In this document: piece by piece, positions 17,684 through 26,181 of the stretch
Position numbering within the stretch: the stretch's first letter is position 1
How the letters are laid out: every line of letters starts with the position of its first letter
From: Vibrio chagasii
GTDB taxonomy: Bacteria > Pseudomonadota > Gammaproteobacteria > Enterobacterales > Vibrionaceae
Reading direction: 5' to 3'
DNA length: 64,000 nt
Assembly (NCBI GenBank): GCA_041879415.1
Contig: CP090851.1
Coordinates: forward strand, 868,001-932,000
The notes under the pieces: model-generated
Seen by the model: only the letters and a program-made list of their open reading frames with translations
The model's database searches: none
Told to the model about the DNA's origin: nothing
Translations under genes and position numbers: made by a program

Positions 17684-20326
17684 ATGAGCGATCTAGCGAA
17701 AGAGATCACGCCCGTAAATATTGAAGATGAGCTTAGAGGTTCATACCTAGACTATGCGATGTCCGTCATCGTTGGTCGTGCCCTTCCAGATGTGCGTGAT
17801 GGCCTAAAACCAGTACACCGCCGCGTTTTGTTCGCGATGAATGTACTAGGTAATGATTGGAACAAACCATATAAAAAGTCTGCTCGTGTAGTAGGTGATG
17901 TAATCGGTAAATACCACCCGCATGGTGATAGTGCTGTATACGACACAATTGTTCGTATGGCTCAACCGTTCTCACTGCGTTACATGCTAGTTGATGGCCA
18001 AGGTAACTTTGGTTCTATCGATGGCGACTCCGCGGCTGCAATGCGTTATACCGAAGTTCGTATGGCGAAAATTGCTCACGAGCTTTTGGCTGACCTTGAT
18101 AAGGAAACTGTGGATTACGTACCGAACTACGATGGTACTGAACAAATCCCAGCAGTTCTTCCGACAAAAATTCCTAACCTATTGGTAAACGGTGCTTCTG
18201 GTATCGCAGTAGGTATGGCTACCAACATCCCACCTCATAACCTAGGTGAAGTTGTTGATGGCTGTTTAGCACTTATCAATAATGAAGAAATCACGATTGA
18301 TGAGCTAATGGACTACATTCCTGGTCCTGACTTCCCGACAGCAGCACTTATCAGTGGTCGTAAAGGCATCGTAGATGCATACAAGACTGGCCGCGGTAAA
18401 GTTTACATGCGTTCAAAAGCGGACATCGAAGCTGACAAGAATGGTAAAGAGACCATTATCGTTACTGAGATCCCTTACCAAGTAAACAAAGCTCGTCTGA
18501 TCGAGAAAATTGCTGAACTGGTTAAAGATAAGAAAGTAGAAGGCATCAGTGCTCTACGTGACGAATCTGATAAAGATGGTATGCGTATTGTTATTGAATG
18601 TAAGCGCGACGCTGTGGGTGAAGTTGTTCTGAACAACCTATACGCACAAACTCAGTTGCAAACGACTTTCGGTATCAACATGGTTGCTCTAAACAATGGC
18701 CAACCACAGTTGTTTAACCTAAAAGACATGCTTAAGTGCTTCGTTGACCACCGTCGCGAAGTTGTGACACGTCGTACTATCTTCGAACTGAAGAAAGCGC
18801 GTGACCGTGCACACATCCTTGAAGCATTGTCTCTAGCACTTGCTAACATCGATGAAGTTATCGAACTTATCAAGAACGCCCCAACACCGGCAGAAGCTAA
18901 GATTGGCTTAGTGTCTCGTGGTTGGGATCTTGGTAACGTAGCTTCAATGCTTGAGCGTGCAGGTACTGACGCAGCTCGTCCTGATTGGTTAGAAGACCAA
19001 TACGGCATCCGCGATGGTCAATACTTCCTAACGGAAACACAAGCACAAGCAATTCTAGAACTTCGTCTTCACCGCTTAACTGGCCTTGAGCACGAGAAGA
19101 TTCTAGACGAATACAAAGCACTTCTAGAAGAAATCGCTGAGCTAATGCACATTCTTGCAAGCACTGAGCGTTTGATGGAAGTGATCCGTGAAGAACTTGA
19201 AGCGGTACGTGAAATCTATGGCGACGAGCGTCGTACAGAAATCACAGCAGCGGTTCACGATATCGACATGGAAGAGCTAATCGCTCAAGAAGACGTAGTA
19301 GTAACGCTTTCTAACGCAGGTTACGTTAAGTACCAAATCCTAAGCGACTACGAAGCTCAGCGCCGTGGTGGTAAAGGTAAGAGTGCAACTAAGATGAAAG
19401 ATGAGGATTACATTGAGCGTCTGCTTGTTGCTAATACTCACGACAACATCCTATGTTTCTCTACGCGTGGTAAGACATACCGTCTGAAAGTTTATCAACT
19501 ACCATTAGCAAGTCGTACTGCTCGTGGTAAGCCTATCGTTAACATTCTTCCTCTAGAAGAAGGTGAACGCATTACGGCTATTCTGCCTGTATCTGAGTTC
19601 TCTAACGACAAGTTCATCTTCATGGCAACCGGTGACGGTACTGTTAAGAAGACATCTCTGGATCAATTCGCAAACGTACGTGCTAACGGCCTAATCGCAG
19701 TTAACCTACGTGAAGACGATTCATTGATTGGCGTTGACATCACTAACGGTGATAGCGACATCATGCTGTTCTCTAAATCGGGCAAAGTTGTTCGCTTCAA
19801 CGAGGACAAAGTACGTGCAATGGGCCGTACTGCCTCTGGTGTTCGTGGTATGAAGCTACCAGAAGACGATCAAGTGGTATCACTGATTGTTCCTTCTAAC
19901 GAAGGCGATATCCTAACTGTGACTCAAAACGGTTACGGTAAGCGTACTGAGCTAGCAGAATACCCAACGAAAGGCCGTGCAACGCAAGGTGTAGTATCTA
20001 TCAAAGTCTCTGAACGTAACGGCCCAGTTGTTGGTGCAGTTCAAGTTGAAGAAGGCGATGAAATGATGATGATCACCGACGCAGGTACGCTAGTACGTAC
20101 TCGCGTTGCGGAAGTGAGCCAAGTTGGTCGTAACACTCAAGGTGTAACACTGATTCGTACTTCTGACGACGAGAATGTTGTAGGTCTACAACGTATCGAC
20201 GAAGTAGAAGAAGCAGAGGTAGTTGAAGGCGAAGCTGAAGTAGCAAACGCTGAAACACCAGTGGTTTCTGAGTCAAGTGAAGAGCAAGCATCAGACGCTT
20301 CTGATAGCGAGCAAGACACTGAGTAA
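17684..20326 (+). CDS. gyrA: DNA gyrase subunit A
   Basis: The 880-residue type IIA topoisomerase subunit has the breakage-reunion domain and the six-bladed C-terminal beta-pinwheel with its GyrA-box, QRRGGKGK near residue 560. The catalytic tyrosine is Tyr122 in AAAMRYTE. The quinolone-resistance region reads [10 protein letters not shown] with Ser83 and Asp87 intact, the susceptible form by E. coli numbering. The acidic tail (about 45 residues rich in Glu, Ser and Asp) is typical of Vibrio GyrA. AGAGGG lies upstream of the ATG. Confidence 0.98.
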   Translation: MSDLAKEITPVNIEDELRGSYLDYAMSVIVGRALPDVRDGLKPVHRRVLFAMNVLGNDWNKPYKKSARVVGDVIGKYHPHGDSAVYDTIVRMAQPFSLRYMLVDGQGNFGSIDGDSAAAMRYTEVRMAKIAHELLADLDKETVDYVPNYDGTEQIPAVLPTKIPNLLVNGASGIAVGMATNIPPHNLGEVVDGCLALINNEEITIDELMDYIPGPDFPTAALISGRKGIVDAYKTGRGKVYMRSKADIEADKNGKETIIVTEIPYQVNKARLIEKIAELVKDKKVEGISALRDESDKDGMRIVIECKRDAVGEVVLNNLYAQTQLQTTFGINMVALNNGQPQLFNLKDMLKCFVDHRREVVTRRTIFELKKARDRAHILEALSLALANIDEVIELIKNAPTPAEAKIGLVSRGWDLGNVASMLERAGTDAARPDWLEDQYGIRDGQYFLTETQAQAILELRLHRLTGLEHEKILDEYKALLEEIAELMHILASTERLMEVIREELEAVREIYGDERRTEITAAVHDIDMEELIAQEDVVVTLSNAGYVKYQILSDYEAQRRGGKGKSATKMKDEDYIERLLVANTHDNILCFSTRGKTYRLKVYQLPLASRTARGKPIVNILPLEEGERITAILPVSEFSNDKFIFMATGDGTVKKTSLDQFANVRANGLIAVNLREDDSLIGVDITNGDSDIMLFSKSGKVVRFNEDKVRAMGRTASGVRGMKLPEDDQVVSLIVPSNEGDILTVTQNGYGKRTELAEYPTKGRATQGVVSIKVSERNGPVVGAVQVEEGDEMMMITDAGTLVRTRVAEVSQVGRNTQGVTLIRTSDDENVVGLQRIDEVEEAEVVEGEAEVANAETPVVSESSEEQASDASDSEQDTE

Positions 20327-20353
20327 TCTTTCACTTCTTTAAGAAGTTGAGAC

Positions 20354-20386
20354 AAAAAACCGAGCCGTTGTGCTCGGTTTTTTATT
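20354..20386 (+). terminator. intrinsic terminator after gyrA
   Basis: AAAAAACCGAGC and GCTCGGTTTTTT pair around a six-base loop 28 bp after the gyrA stop and end in a T-run. Confidence 0.9.
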
Positions 20387-20493
20387 ACCTAAAATTCGCC
20401 GGTGACTTGTTTAAAAGCCAATAGCTAAACCTCGATCAATATTGTTTTAGTGAGAAAAAGGTAGAGTAAAAAGGTCGATGAAAGGAGAGTGGA

Positions 20494-21123
20494 ATGGATA
20501 TCTGGTTACTGATTGCTTTGCTGCTAATGAGCTTGTTCTTGGTGGTGATCGTGGTTGCATCAAACAGAAATACCAATAATCTCAAAGGTAATCTTGTTAT
20601 CTCACTTGTTGCAATACTAGCCAGCGTTCTGATTTGGTCGCAGATGAAGCAAGTGACTCCTCAACTCTCTTCTGATGACGACAGTAGTTACACGGCAACA
20701 GACTTCCAAAATGAACTTCAACAAAGCCTTAAGCAAGATCCTAATCAATCAGACCTGTGGTTTAAATTAGGTGGTGTCTATATGCAAAAAGGGGAGTTTG
20801 ACGCAGCCTATACCTGTTACGACTACGCGATTCGTTTAGATCCAGAGGCGCCTTCTGGGCTTTACGCAGCTAAAGCGAGCGCCTTATATTACCTGAGCTC
20901 ACAGGCGATGAGTGATGATGTGAAAGGACTACTAAAGCAATCTATGAATCTTGATCCCAACGATCGTACGGCATTGATGTTGATAGCGACCGATCACTTT
21001 ATCAGCATGCGCTATCAACAAGCGATCGACGCATGGACTCAAATCCTAGACTCTAACCAGAAAGGTATTGATCGTGTCTCTATCATTCATTCGATCAACC
21101 AAGCTAAACAGATGATCCATTAA
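20494..21123 (+). CDS. nrfG: NrfG/CcmI-like TPR subunit of haem lyase
   Basis: The 209-residue protein has two N-terminal membrane helices (about residues 3-22 and 32-48), then periplasmic TPR repeats around residues 75-200. The C-terminal pattern DSNQKGIDRVSIIHSINQAKQM resembles NrfG, which with NrfE and NrfF attaches haem to the CxxCK site of NrfA. The two membrane helices recall CcmI, so it may combine both layouts. GAAAGGAGAGTGG precedes the ATG. It stands alone on the plus strand, some 5 kb from nrfEF, and faces the minus-strand rhodanese and nrfA. Confidence 0.75.
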   Translation: MDIWLLIALLLMSLFLVVIVVASNRNTNNLKGNLVISLVAILASVLIWSQMKQVTPQLSSDDDSSYTATDFQNELQQSLKQDPNQSDLWFKLGGVYMQKGEFDAAYTCYDYAIRLDPEAPSGLYAAKASALYYLSSQAMSDDVKGLLKQSMNLDPNDRTALMLIATDHFISMRYQQAIDAWTQILDSNQKGIDRVSIIHSINQAKQMIH

Positions 21124-21149
21124 ACTTGGTATCACCTCAAACCTCTAAG

Positions 21150-21494
21150 TTATTTACTTTCCTGCATCTCAATTAGACCGCCAGCGTTGTGGATCTGTGT
21201 AAACCCTTGAGCTTTCAAATACTGGTAAGCTTGTCCTGAGCGGTTACCACTGCGGCAATACAAAACGATAGGCTGAGCTTTGTCTATGCTAGCAAAGTGC
21301 GTTGCAACCTCAGAAAGAGGGTAGTTAATCGCATTATCTAGATGCCCTTGCTTGAACTCTCCCGGTGTTCTGACATCAACGATAAGCGCACCTTCCTCTA
21401 TCATTTCCCACCCTGTTTCTGCTCGTTCAGAGGCATGAAGTCCTGAACTAAGTAATGCGATGCATAATGCTGAAAGCGAAAGTAAGTGCTTCAT
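21150..21494 (-). CDS. periplasmic rhodanese-like protein
   Basis: The 114-residue protein has a signal peptide (about 21 residues, ending HASE) and one rhodanese domain with the active loop CRSGNR, catalytic Cys80, as in PspE. It would transfer sulfane sulfur in the periplasm. It lies downstream of nrfA on the same strand but behind a terminator, so co-transcription is limited. A link to nitrite or sulfur chemistry is inferred only from position. Confidence 0.88.
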   Translation of the reverse strand: MKHLLSLSALCIALLSSGLHASERAETGWEMIEEGALIVDVRTPGEFKQGHLDNAINYPLSEVATHFASIDKAQPIVLYCRSGNRSGQAYQYLKAQGFTQIHNAGGLIEMQESK

Positions 21495-21561
21495 TCTTTG
21501 TTCCTTGAATTAGCTAAAAGGTAATGTGAAGTTGGGACGGTTGAGCGTGCCCAAATCTAAA

Positions 21562-21596
21562 AAAACCAGCCACACTATTGTAGTGTGACTGGTTTT
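21562..21596 (-). terminator. intrinsic terminator after nrfA
   Basis: AAAACCAG-C-CACACTA pairs with TAGTGTG-A-CTGGTTTT. On the minus strand the stem is followed by TTTTTTTAG, closing nrfA 25 bp after its stop. Confidence 0.85.
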
Positions 21597-21620
21597 CTCT
21601 TATTGGTCTATTTGGAGGAA

Positions 21621-23051
21621 CTAGTATTCGTAGCTAGCTTCACGCTTTTCAGCTTGCTCTTCCCACTTAGGTACCACAGTGTCTAAGAAGTGTTGCTTCT
21701 CGGCATTCATTTTATCCATATCCATTCCAAGCGCTTTTTGAGCCGCTTCCTTGGTTGAGATATCTGGAATCTCGATTGGATCGGTAATGCCTTTCTTCGC
21801 TAATAGACGAACAATCTTAGTACGCGCGTCTGCTGCACGGTCAACAGCTGTACCTAGAACTTCTAGAGCAACTTCTGGTGCATGCATATGAACACCATGA
21901 GATGCGATAGCGTAGTCCCAACGCCATTGAGCATGACGGATATCTTGTAAGATAGGTGCCATCTCTTGTTCTGTTGCACCTGCTTCCCATGCTGCACCAG
22001 CTTCAAAGTGAGCGGCTACGATTTGCTTCTCAGCAGTAAGCTTCATGTTTAGCACTTGCGCTTTACGGCTTGAAACGATGTTACGCATGGTCTCTTTAGA
22101 TTGAGTATGGCAGTTAGCACAGGTGTCTTCGAAGCGGTCAAACGGGTTACCGACTTTATGGTCGGTATAAACGGTGCCATCTTCTTTCGTCACTTTAGGC
22201 ATATGACAGTCAACACAAGCAACGTTGTTCTTGCCGTGAATGCCTTCGCGCCAAGTTTCGTAACCTGGGTGCTGAGCTTTTAGCATCGGTGCTTTAGAGA
22301 CTTTGTGAGTCCAATCTTTAAAGCCAATGTCATCGTAGTACTCTTCCATCTGTTCAACACGAGTGCCTTTATCCCAAGGGAACTTAACGCCTTTCGTTGG
22401 ACCTGTGAAATAGTATTCCACGTGGCACTGTGCACAAACAGAAGCTTGTTGGTCAAAGCGACCTTGTTCCTCAAAGTTCTTGCCGATCGCATCGAATGCA
22501 CGTTCAACATAAGGACGAGTAACTTTTAGTGCTGGTTCGCCATTCTTAAAGCCTTCGCTCTGAGTATCATGACAGTCAGCACAACCAATAGGATTGACAA
22601 TTTCACTGCCAAGACGAGCCCATTTACCTTCGAAGTAGCCGTCTTCACCACGCTCTTCAATTACACGAGCCACGTCTGGGCTTTTACAGCTCCAACACGC
22701 CATTGGCATTGGGCCAGAGTTTTCGTCGGTTGGTCCGCCAGTACGAAGGGTTTGTCTTACATCATCAACCGCATAAAAGTGGCCGCGAGCTTTGTTGTAG
22801 TCTTTCGCGAAACCGTAGCCAGCCCATAGAATAACCATGTTTGGATCTTCTTTTAGTGCGTCTTCAATGGCTTCGCTCTCAGACGTTTGTCTCCATGAAT
22901 GATATTGATCAGGGTGGTTTTGCTCGAACTGGTCGTTACGAGGATCACCAATTTCTTTTTGTTCAGACGCAGCAAAACTGGTCGCGCTTGCGAGTGACGC
23001 GCTAACCATTAATAGTGCTGTGACCGAATTACGTATCCAATGCTTTTTCAC
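21621..23051 (-). CDS. nrfA: cytochrome c552 nitrite reductase NrfA
   Basis: The 476-residue protein has a signal peptide (about 28 residues). The catalytic haem motif CWSCK at residues 119-123 has the lysine that marks this enzyme, and four CxxCH motifs follow (CADCH, CAQCH, CVDCH, CANCH), giving five haems. It reduces nitrite to ammonium with six electrons in the periplasm. It is transcribed divergently from nrfBCD, unlike the single nrfABCDEFG operon of E. coli. The shared upstream region carries FNR-, CRP- and NarP-like sites. Confidence 0.97.
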   Translation of the reverse strand: MKKHWIRNSVTALLMVSASLASATSFAASEQKEIGDPRNDQFEQNHPDQYHSWRQTSESEAIEDALKEDPNMVILWAGYGFAKDYNKARGHFYAVDDVRQTLRTGGPTDENSGPMPMACWSCKSPDVARVIEERGEDGYFEGKWARLGSEIVNPIGCADCHDTQSEGFKNGEPALKVTRPYVERAFDAIGKNFEEQGRFDQQASVCAQCHVEYYFTGPTKGVKFPWDKGTRVEQMEEYYDDIGFKDWTHKVSKAPMLKAQHPGYETWREGIHGKNNVACVDCHMPKVTKEDGTVYTDHKVGNPFDRFEDTCANCHTQSKETMRNIVSSRKAQVLNMKLTAEKQIVAAHFEAGAAWEAGATEQEMAPILQDIRHAQWRWDYAIASHGVHMHAPEVALEVLGTAVDRAADARTKIVRLLAKKGITDPIEIPDISTKEAAQKALGMDMDKMNAEKQHFLDTVVPKWEEQAEKREASYEY

Positions 23052-23179
23052 AGTGATATCTCCAATATACTGATTTTTATACCAAGCGTTGTGAGTTTGC
23101 TATTCAAATTAAGAATTGGAGAATTGCTGTTTATATTAATTCATAAATAAACACATTTTGTTACGAGTCGGATGTTTGC

Positions 23180-23193
23180 TTGTTTTAGATCAA
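23180..23193. promoter_or_regulatory. FNR-like site upstream of nrfA
   Basis: TTGTT-TTAG-ATCAA matches the FNR consensus at nine of ten positions. It lies about 135 bp before the nrfA start, compatible with an activating position near -41. A weaker FNR-like half, TTGAT-ATCA-TTTAA, sits at 23430-23443 about 100 bp before nrfB. Confidence 0.6.
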
Positions 23194-23229
23194 TTAATGG
23201 TAGTGACTTTAATCACGTTGAAGTTTATA

Positions 23230-23245
23230 TAACCCTAAAGGGGTA
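23230..23245. promoter_or_regulatory. NarP/NarL-like 7-2-7 site, nrfA side
   Basis: TAACCCT-AA-AGGGGTA is an inverted pair of heptamers with two-base spacing, the arrangement NarP and NarL prefer. The right half is a perfect TACYYMT complement and the left has one mismatch. It lies about 44 bp further from nrfA than the FNR-like site. Confidence 0.55.
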
Positions 23246-23330
23246 TGTGAGTGGTAGGTGGAAAGAAATTAATTGAGAATTATTATCATATATAACAGTG
23301 AATTAGCGAGCATGCCCCTGTAATAAATAG

Positions 23331-23346
23331 GGTGATTGTGTTCACA
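23331..23346. promoter_or_regulatory. CRP-like site in the nrfA-nrfB region
   Basis: GGTGA-TTGTGT-TCACA matches TGTGA-N6-TCACA at nine of ten core positions. It is centred about 195 bp before nrfB and 287 bp before nrfA. CRP control of nrf genes is inferred from the match only. Confidence 0.45.
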
Positions 23347-23370
23347 TATTACCCGTTGCATATTTCGCAT

Positions 23371-23386
23371 TACCCAATTAGGGGTA
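23371..23386. promoter_or_regulatory. NarP/NarL-like 7-2-7 site, nrfB side
   Basis: TACCCAA-TT-AGGGGTA is an inverted heptamer pair with two-base spacing; the right half is perfect and the left has one mismatch. A further single heptamer, TACCCGT, lies at 23350-23356. With the other pair this makes two dimer-type sites in the same gap. Confidence 0.6.
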
Positions 23387-23533
23387 TATCCTAAATATAG
23401 AAAGCGTTGTGGCTTATCCAAAATAAGAATTGATATCATTTAAACGGTAATAATATCGTTTAAGGGTACTTTTGTTTAACCGGAATATTATTTAGTTGAG
23501 AGTTAAATAATGCCGGTATAAGGAAAGGATAAA

Positions 23534-24118
23534 ATGGGCAATATTAAATTGGCCATAGTCATAATGCTTAAATCCCTTCTAGCATTCTGCCTCTATGGTT
23601 ATTCCATTCATGCTGTTGCGGAGCCCGCTGTTACGCCAGTAGGGGAGTCAACAAGACATGAAGTCGAATTAATACGTGACAAAGATTACAAGTGTGTTCA
23701 ATGCCATAAAGATTCTAAAGAAACGGTATTTGGTTCACACGGTGAGAGTGCGCACGCTTTACTTGGTCGTGAAGTGAATTGTACCGATTGTCATAGTTCT
23801 ATTGGCCCCGATCACCGTGATGGCGCACCTGAGGTGGTGAAGTATCGTGCGGCTCAATCACAACCCGGAACTGAAAAGGTTTTCCTCGACCCTAGCTTAA
23901 TCCTAGATGCCAACAGCCAGTGTATAGATTGCCACAAGCCTGATGATCTACGCGAAGCGAGTTGGACTCATGATGTACACGCACAAAACTTAACGTGTTC
24001 AAACTGTCACGACGTGCATGCGAGTGAAGCGAAGGTGCTTGGCTTAGATAAGAAGCAAACCATTAAGCTGTGTGTGGATTGCCATTCAGACTTCAACCAG
24101 AAGAAAGAAGAGGAGTAA
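23534..24118 (+). CDS. nrfB: cytochrome c-type protein NrfB (pentahaem)
   Basis: The 194-residue protein has a signal peptide (about 29 residues) and five CxxCH motifs: CVQCH, CTDCH, CIDCH, CSNCH and CVDCH. NrfB passes electrons from the NrfCD quinol dehydrogenase to NrfA in the periplasm. AAGGAAAGG precedes the ATG at 23534. It opens the nrfBCD transcript, three bases ahead of nrfC, and diverges from nrfA. Confidence 0.93.
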   Translation: MGNIKLAIVIMLKSLLAFCLYGYSIHAVAEPAVTPVGESTRHEVELIRDKDYKCVQCHKDSKETVFGSHGESAHALLGREVNCTDCHSSIGPDHRDGAPEVVKYRAAQSQPGTEKVFLDPSLILDANSQCIDCHKPDDLREASWTHDVHAQNLTCSNCHDVHASEAKVLGLDKKQTIKLCVDCHSDFNQKKEEE

Positions 24119-24121
24119 TCT

Positions 24122-24808
24122 ATGAGCTGCTCAAGAAGAAACTTTTTAGCTGGCGCGGGTGCCGTGATCTTCACAACGGGTGTTGTGGGCACTGCAGCAG
24201 TCACTAGCCGTAAAACACTGGCTAATGTACAGGAAGATGGTACTAAACGTTACGGAATGGTTCATGACGAAACTGCGTGTATTGGTTGCACTGCCTGTAC
24301 TGAGGCGTGCCGTGAAGTGAACAAAGTCCCTGAAGGCGTATCGCGATTAGAAATTATTAAGAGCGAGCCTCAAGGCGAGTACCCAAATGTTGATTACCGT
24401 TTCACTCGTAACTCTTGCCAACATTGTGATAACGCTCCTTGTGTGATGGTTTGTCCTACAGGGGCGGCCTACAAAGATGAGAAGACAGGCATTGTTGATG
24501 TGCATAAAGAGAAGTGTGTGGGCTGTGGCTACTGTCTACTTGCTTGTCCATATCAAGTGCGCTTCTTCCATCCTGAAAATAAGTCGGCCGACAAATGTAA
24601 CTTCTGTCGTGATACCAATCTAGCACAAGGTAAATTGCCTGCTTGTGTTGAATCTTGCCCTACCAATGCGCTGATATTTGGCGATTTAAATGACCCTAAG
24701 AGTGAGATTAATCAGGTGCTTAAATCAGAGGTGGTTTACAGAGATAAAGCTTATCTAGGTACCCAGCCAAAACTCTATAAAGTGCCACACCAAAAAGGGG
24801 AGATTTGA
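24122..24808 (+). CDS. nrfC: NrfC iron-sulfur subunit
   Basis: The 228-residue protein has a Tat-type N-terminus (CSRRNFLAGAGA) and four 4Fe-4S motifs, starting CIGCTACTEACRE and CQHCDNAPCVMVCPTG, then CVGCGYCLLACPYQ and CNFCRD...CVESCP. It carries electrons from NrfD to NrfB. AGGAGT lies upstream. It runs directly into nrfD. Confidence 0.95.
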   Translation: MSCSRRNFLAGAGAVIFTTGVVGTAAVTSRKTLANVQEDGTKRYGMVHDETACIGCTACTEACREVNKVPEGVSRLEIIKSEPQGEYPNVDYRFTRNSCQHCDNAPCVMVCPTGAAYKDEKTGIVDVHKEKCVGCGYCLLACPYQVRFFHPENKSADKCNFCRDTNLAQGKLPACVESCPTNALIFGDLNDPKSEINQVLKSEVVYRDKAYLGTQPKLYKVPHQKGEI

Positions 24809-24810
24809 TT

Positions 24811-25785
24811 ATGAGTGCATGGGCTACAGCTTTCCAATCAGGCACCGTGGTTTGGGATTGGATCATTGCTATTTATCTATTTTTAGCAGGTATGTCAGCG
24901 GGGGCTGTCATGATCTCGATCTACCTTAAAAGAAAGGTGATTGATGGGGATCCTGCAAATAATGGTGTTTTAAAGGCAACGGCATTTCTAGCGCCATTTG
25001 GGATAATTTCAGGCTTATTGATCTTGGTTTTCCACCTGACGAAACCACTATCGTTTTGGAAGATCATGATCTTCTATAATCCAACGTCTGTGATGTCGAT
25101 GGGTGTGATCTTATTCCAAGTGTATATGGTGATCCTATTTGTTTGGATCGGCATTATATTCCGTAATCAGATTGCCGTATTCTTGAGTGATCAAGCATGG
25201 TTAAAAGGTCGACTAGACTTTGTCAGCAACTGGATTGGCAAACTAGAATCTTTCGAGAACGCTTTTGAAATATTCTTGGCAGTACTTGCGCTATTGCTTG
25301 CCGCTTACACTGGTTTCTTACTTTCTGCACTAAATACCTTCCCAATGCTGAATAACCCAGTGTTGCCTATTTTGTTCTTATTCTCGAGTTTATCCTCGGG
25401 AGCGGCAGCATGTATTCTATTCGGTGTATTGGTATTTAAGGAGTCACCACATAGTGCCAGTATTTCTTGGATCCACGGCTTCGAACGTCCTGTTGTGATG
25501 TTTGAACTGTTTGTTCTTGTCACTTTCTTTACTGGGTTAGTATTTGCTGGTGGTCAAAGTGAGCAAGCAGTATGGAACGCCATAGGCAGTGGTTTCTGGG
25601 CAAGTTGGTTCTGGTATGGAGTGATAGGTGTGGGCATGGTTCTACCTTTGTTGCTTAATGCTGTAACACCAACATCGGTTCGCCATAGTACTGTGTATAT
25701 TTTCTCGGTTACTTCACTGAGCCTGATGGGCGTATTAATGCTAAGAACGTTTGTCCTTTATGCAGGGCAATTAACGTTAGCTTAA
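24811..25785 (+). CDS. nrfD: NrfD membrane quinol-oxidising subunit
   Basis: The protein is about 324 residues with eight or nine membrane helices. It is of the NrfD/PsrC family, which oxidises menaquinol. The ATG at 24811 is preceded by GGGGAG; a TTG at 24805 overlaps the nrfC stop and is less likely. It is the last gene before the 266-bp palindromic element. A downstream hairpin at 26071-26100 (AAGCAGATG/CATCTGCTT) may end or process the transcript. Confidence 0.93.
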   Translation: MSAWATAFQSGTVVWDWIIAIYLFLAGMSAGAVMISIYLKRKVIDGDPANNGVLKATAFLAPFGIISGLLILVFHLTKPLSFWKIMIFYNPTSVMSMGVILFQVYMVILFVWIGIIFRNQIAVFLSDQAWLKGRLDFVSNWIGKLESFENAFEIFLAVLALLLAAYTGFLLSALNTFPMLNNPVLPILFLFSSLSSGAAACILFGVLVFKESPHSASISWIHGFERPVVMFELFVLVTFFTGLVFAGGQSEQAVWNAIGSGFWASWFWYGVIGVGMVLPLLLNAVTPTSVRHSTVYIFSVTSLSLMGVLMLRTFVLYAGQLTLA

Positions 25786-25801
25786 TTTCGCTCAAGTTAT
25801 A

Positions 25802-26067
25802 AGGGCGTGTTGGCCTTTCGAACTGATTTTTGCAACGAGTTGCTGGGCATTTATACAAGGCAGCGGCTTTGATGTGTAGCTAGCCTACATGAGAAGCCGA
25901 TAACGTAGTAGAAATGCCCAGCAAACGTTGCCCGAAGGGTTCGGCTAAAAGCGTTTTACTCTTTGTTGAGGGAGATTTGCTTAGAACGACTAGGCTACTT
26001 CACCCTCGCCGCGATTAAAACGCTTTTATCTCGAACAAAATTTAACCTCGAAAGGTCAACACGCCCT
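25802..26067. repeat. 266-bp palindromic element between nrfD and nrfE
   Basis: The ends are 20-bp inverted repeats with one mismatch: AGGGCGTGTTGGCCTTTCGA at 25802-25821 and TCGAAAGGTCAACACGCCCT at 26048-26067. Inside are nested pairs such as TTGCTGGGCATTT/AAATGCCCAGCAA and AAAAGCGTTTTA/TAAAACGCTTTT, giving a branched fold. No protein is encoded. It looks like a MITE or structured interspersed element; copies elsewhere would have to be shown by search. Confidence 0.7.
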
Positions 26068-26070
26068 AGC

Positions 26071-26100
26071 AAGCAGATGTTGGATACTGAGCATCTGCTT
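26071..26100 (+). terminator. hairpin before nrfE
   Basis: AAGCAGATG pairs with CATCTGCTT around a 12-base loop. There is no real T-run, so it is a weak terminator or a processing structure upstream of nrfE. Confidence 0.35.
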
Positions 26101-26181
26101 ACTAATTCTTTGTTTCTTTGAGTAAAGAAGCTAACTATGGTTTTACTTGGTTCTGCTTAGGTAGAACCTGATTGAGGTGAT

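Noticed and set aside
17780..17980. Quinolone-resistance changes in gyrA
   Set aside because: Ser83 and Asp87 are both intact, the susceptible form.
20073..20355. Minus-strand frames across the acidic gyrA tail
   Set aside because: They arise from the repetitive Glu/Ser/Val codons of the GyrA tail read backward.
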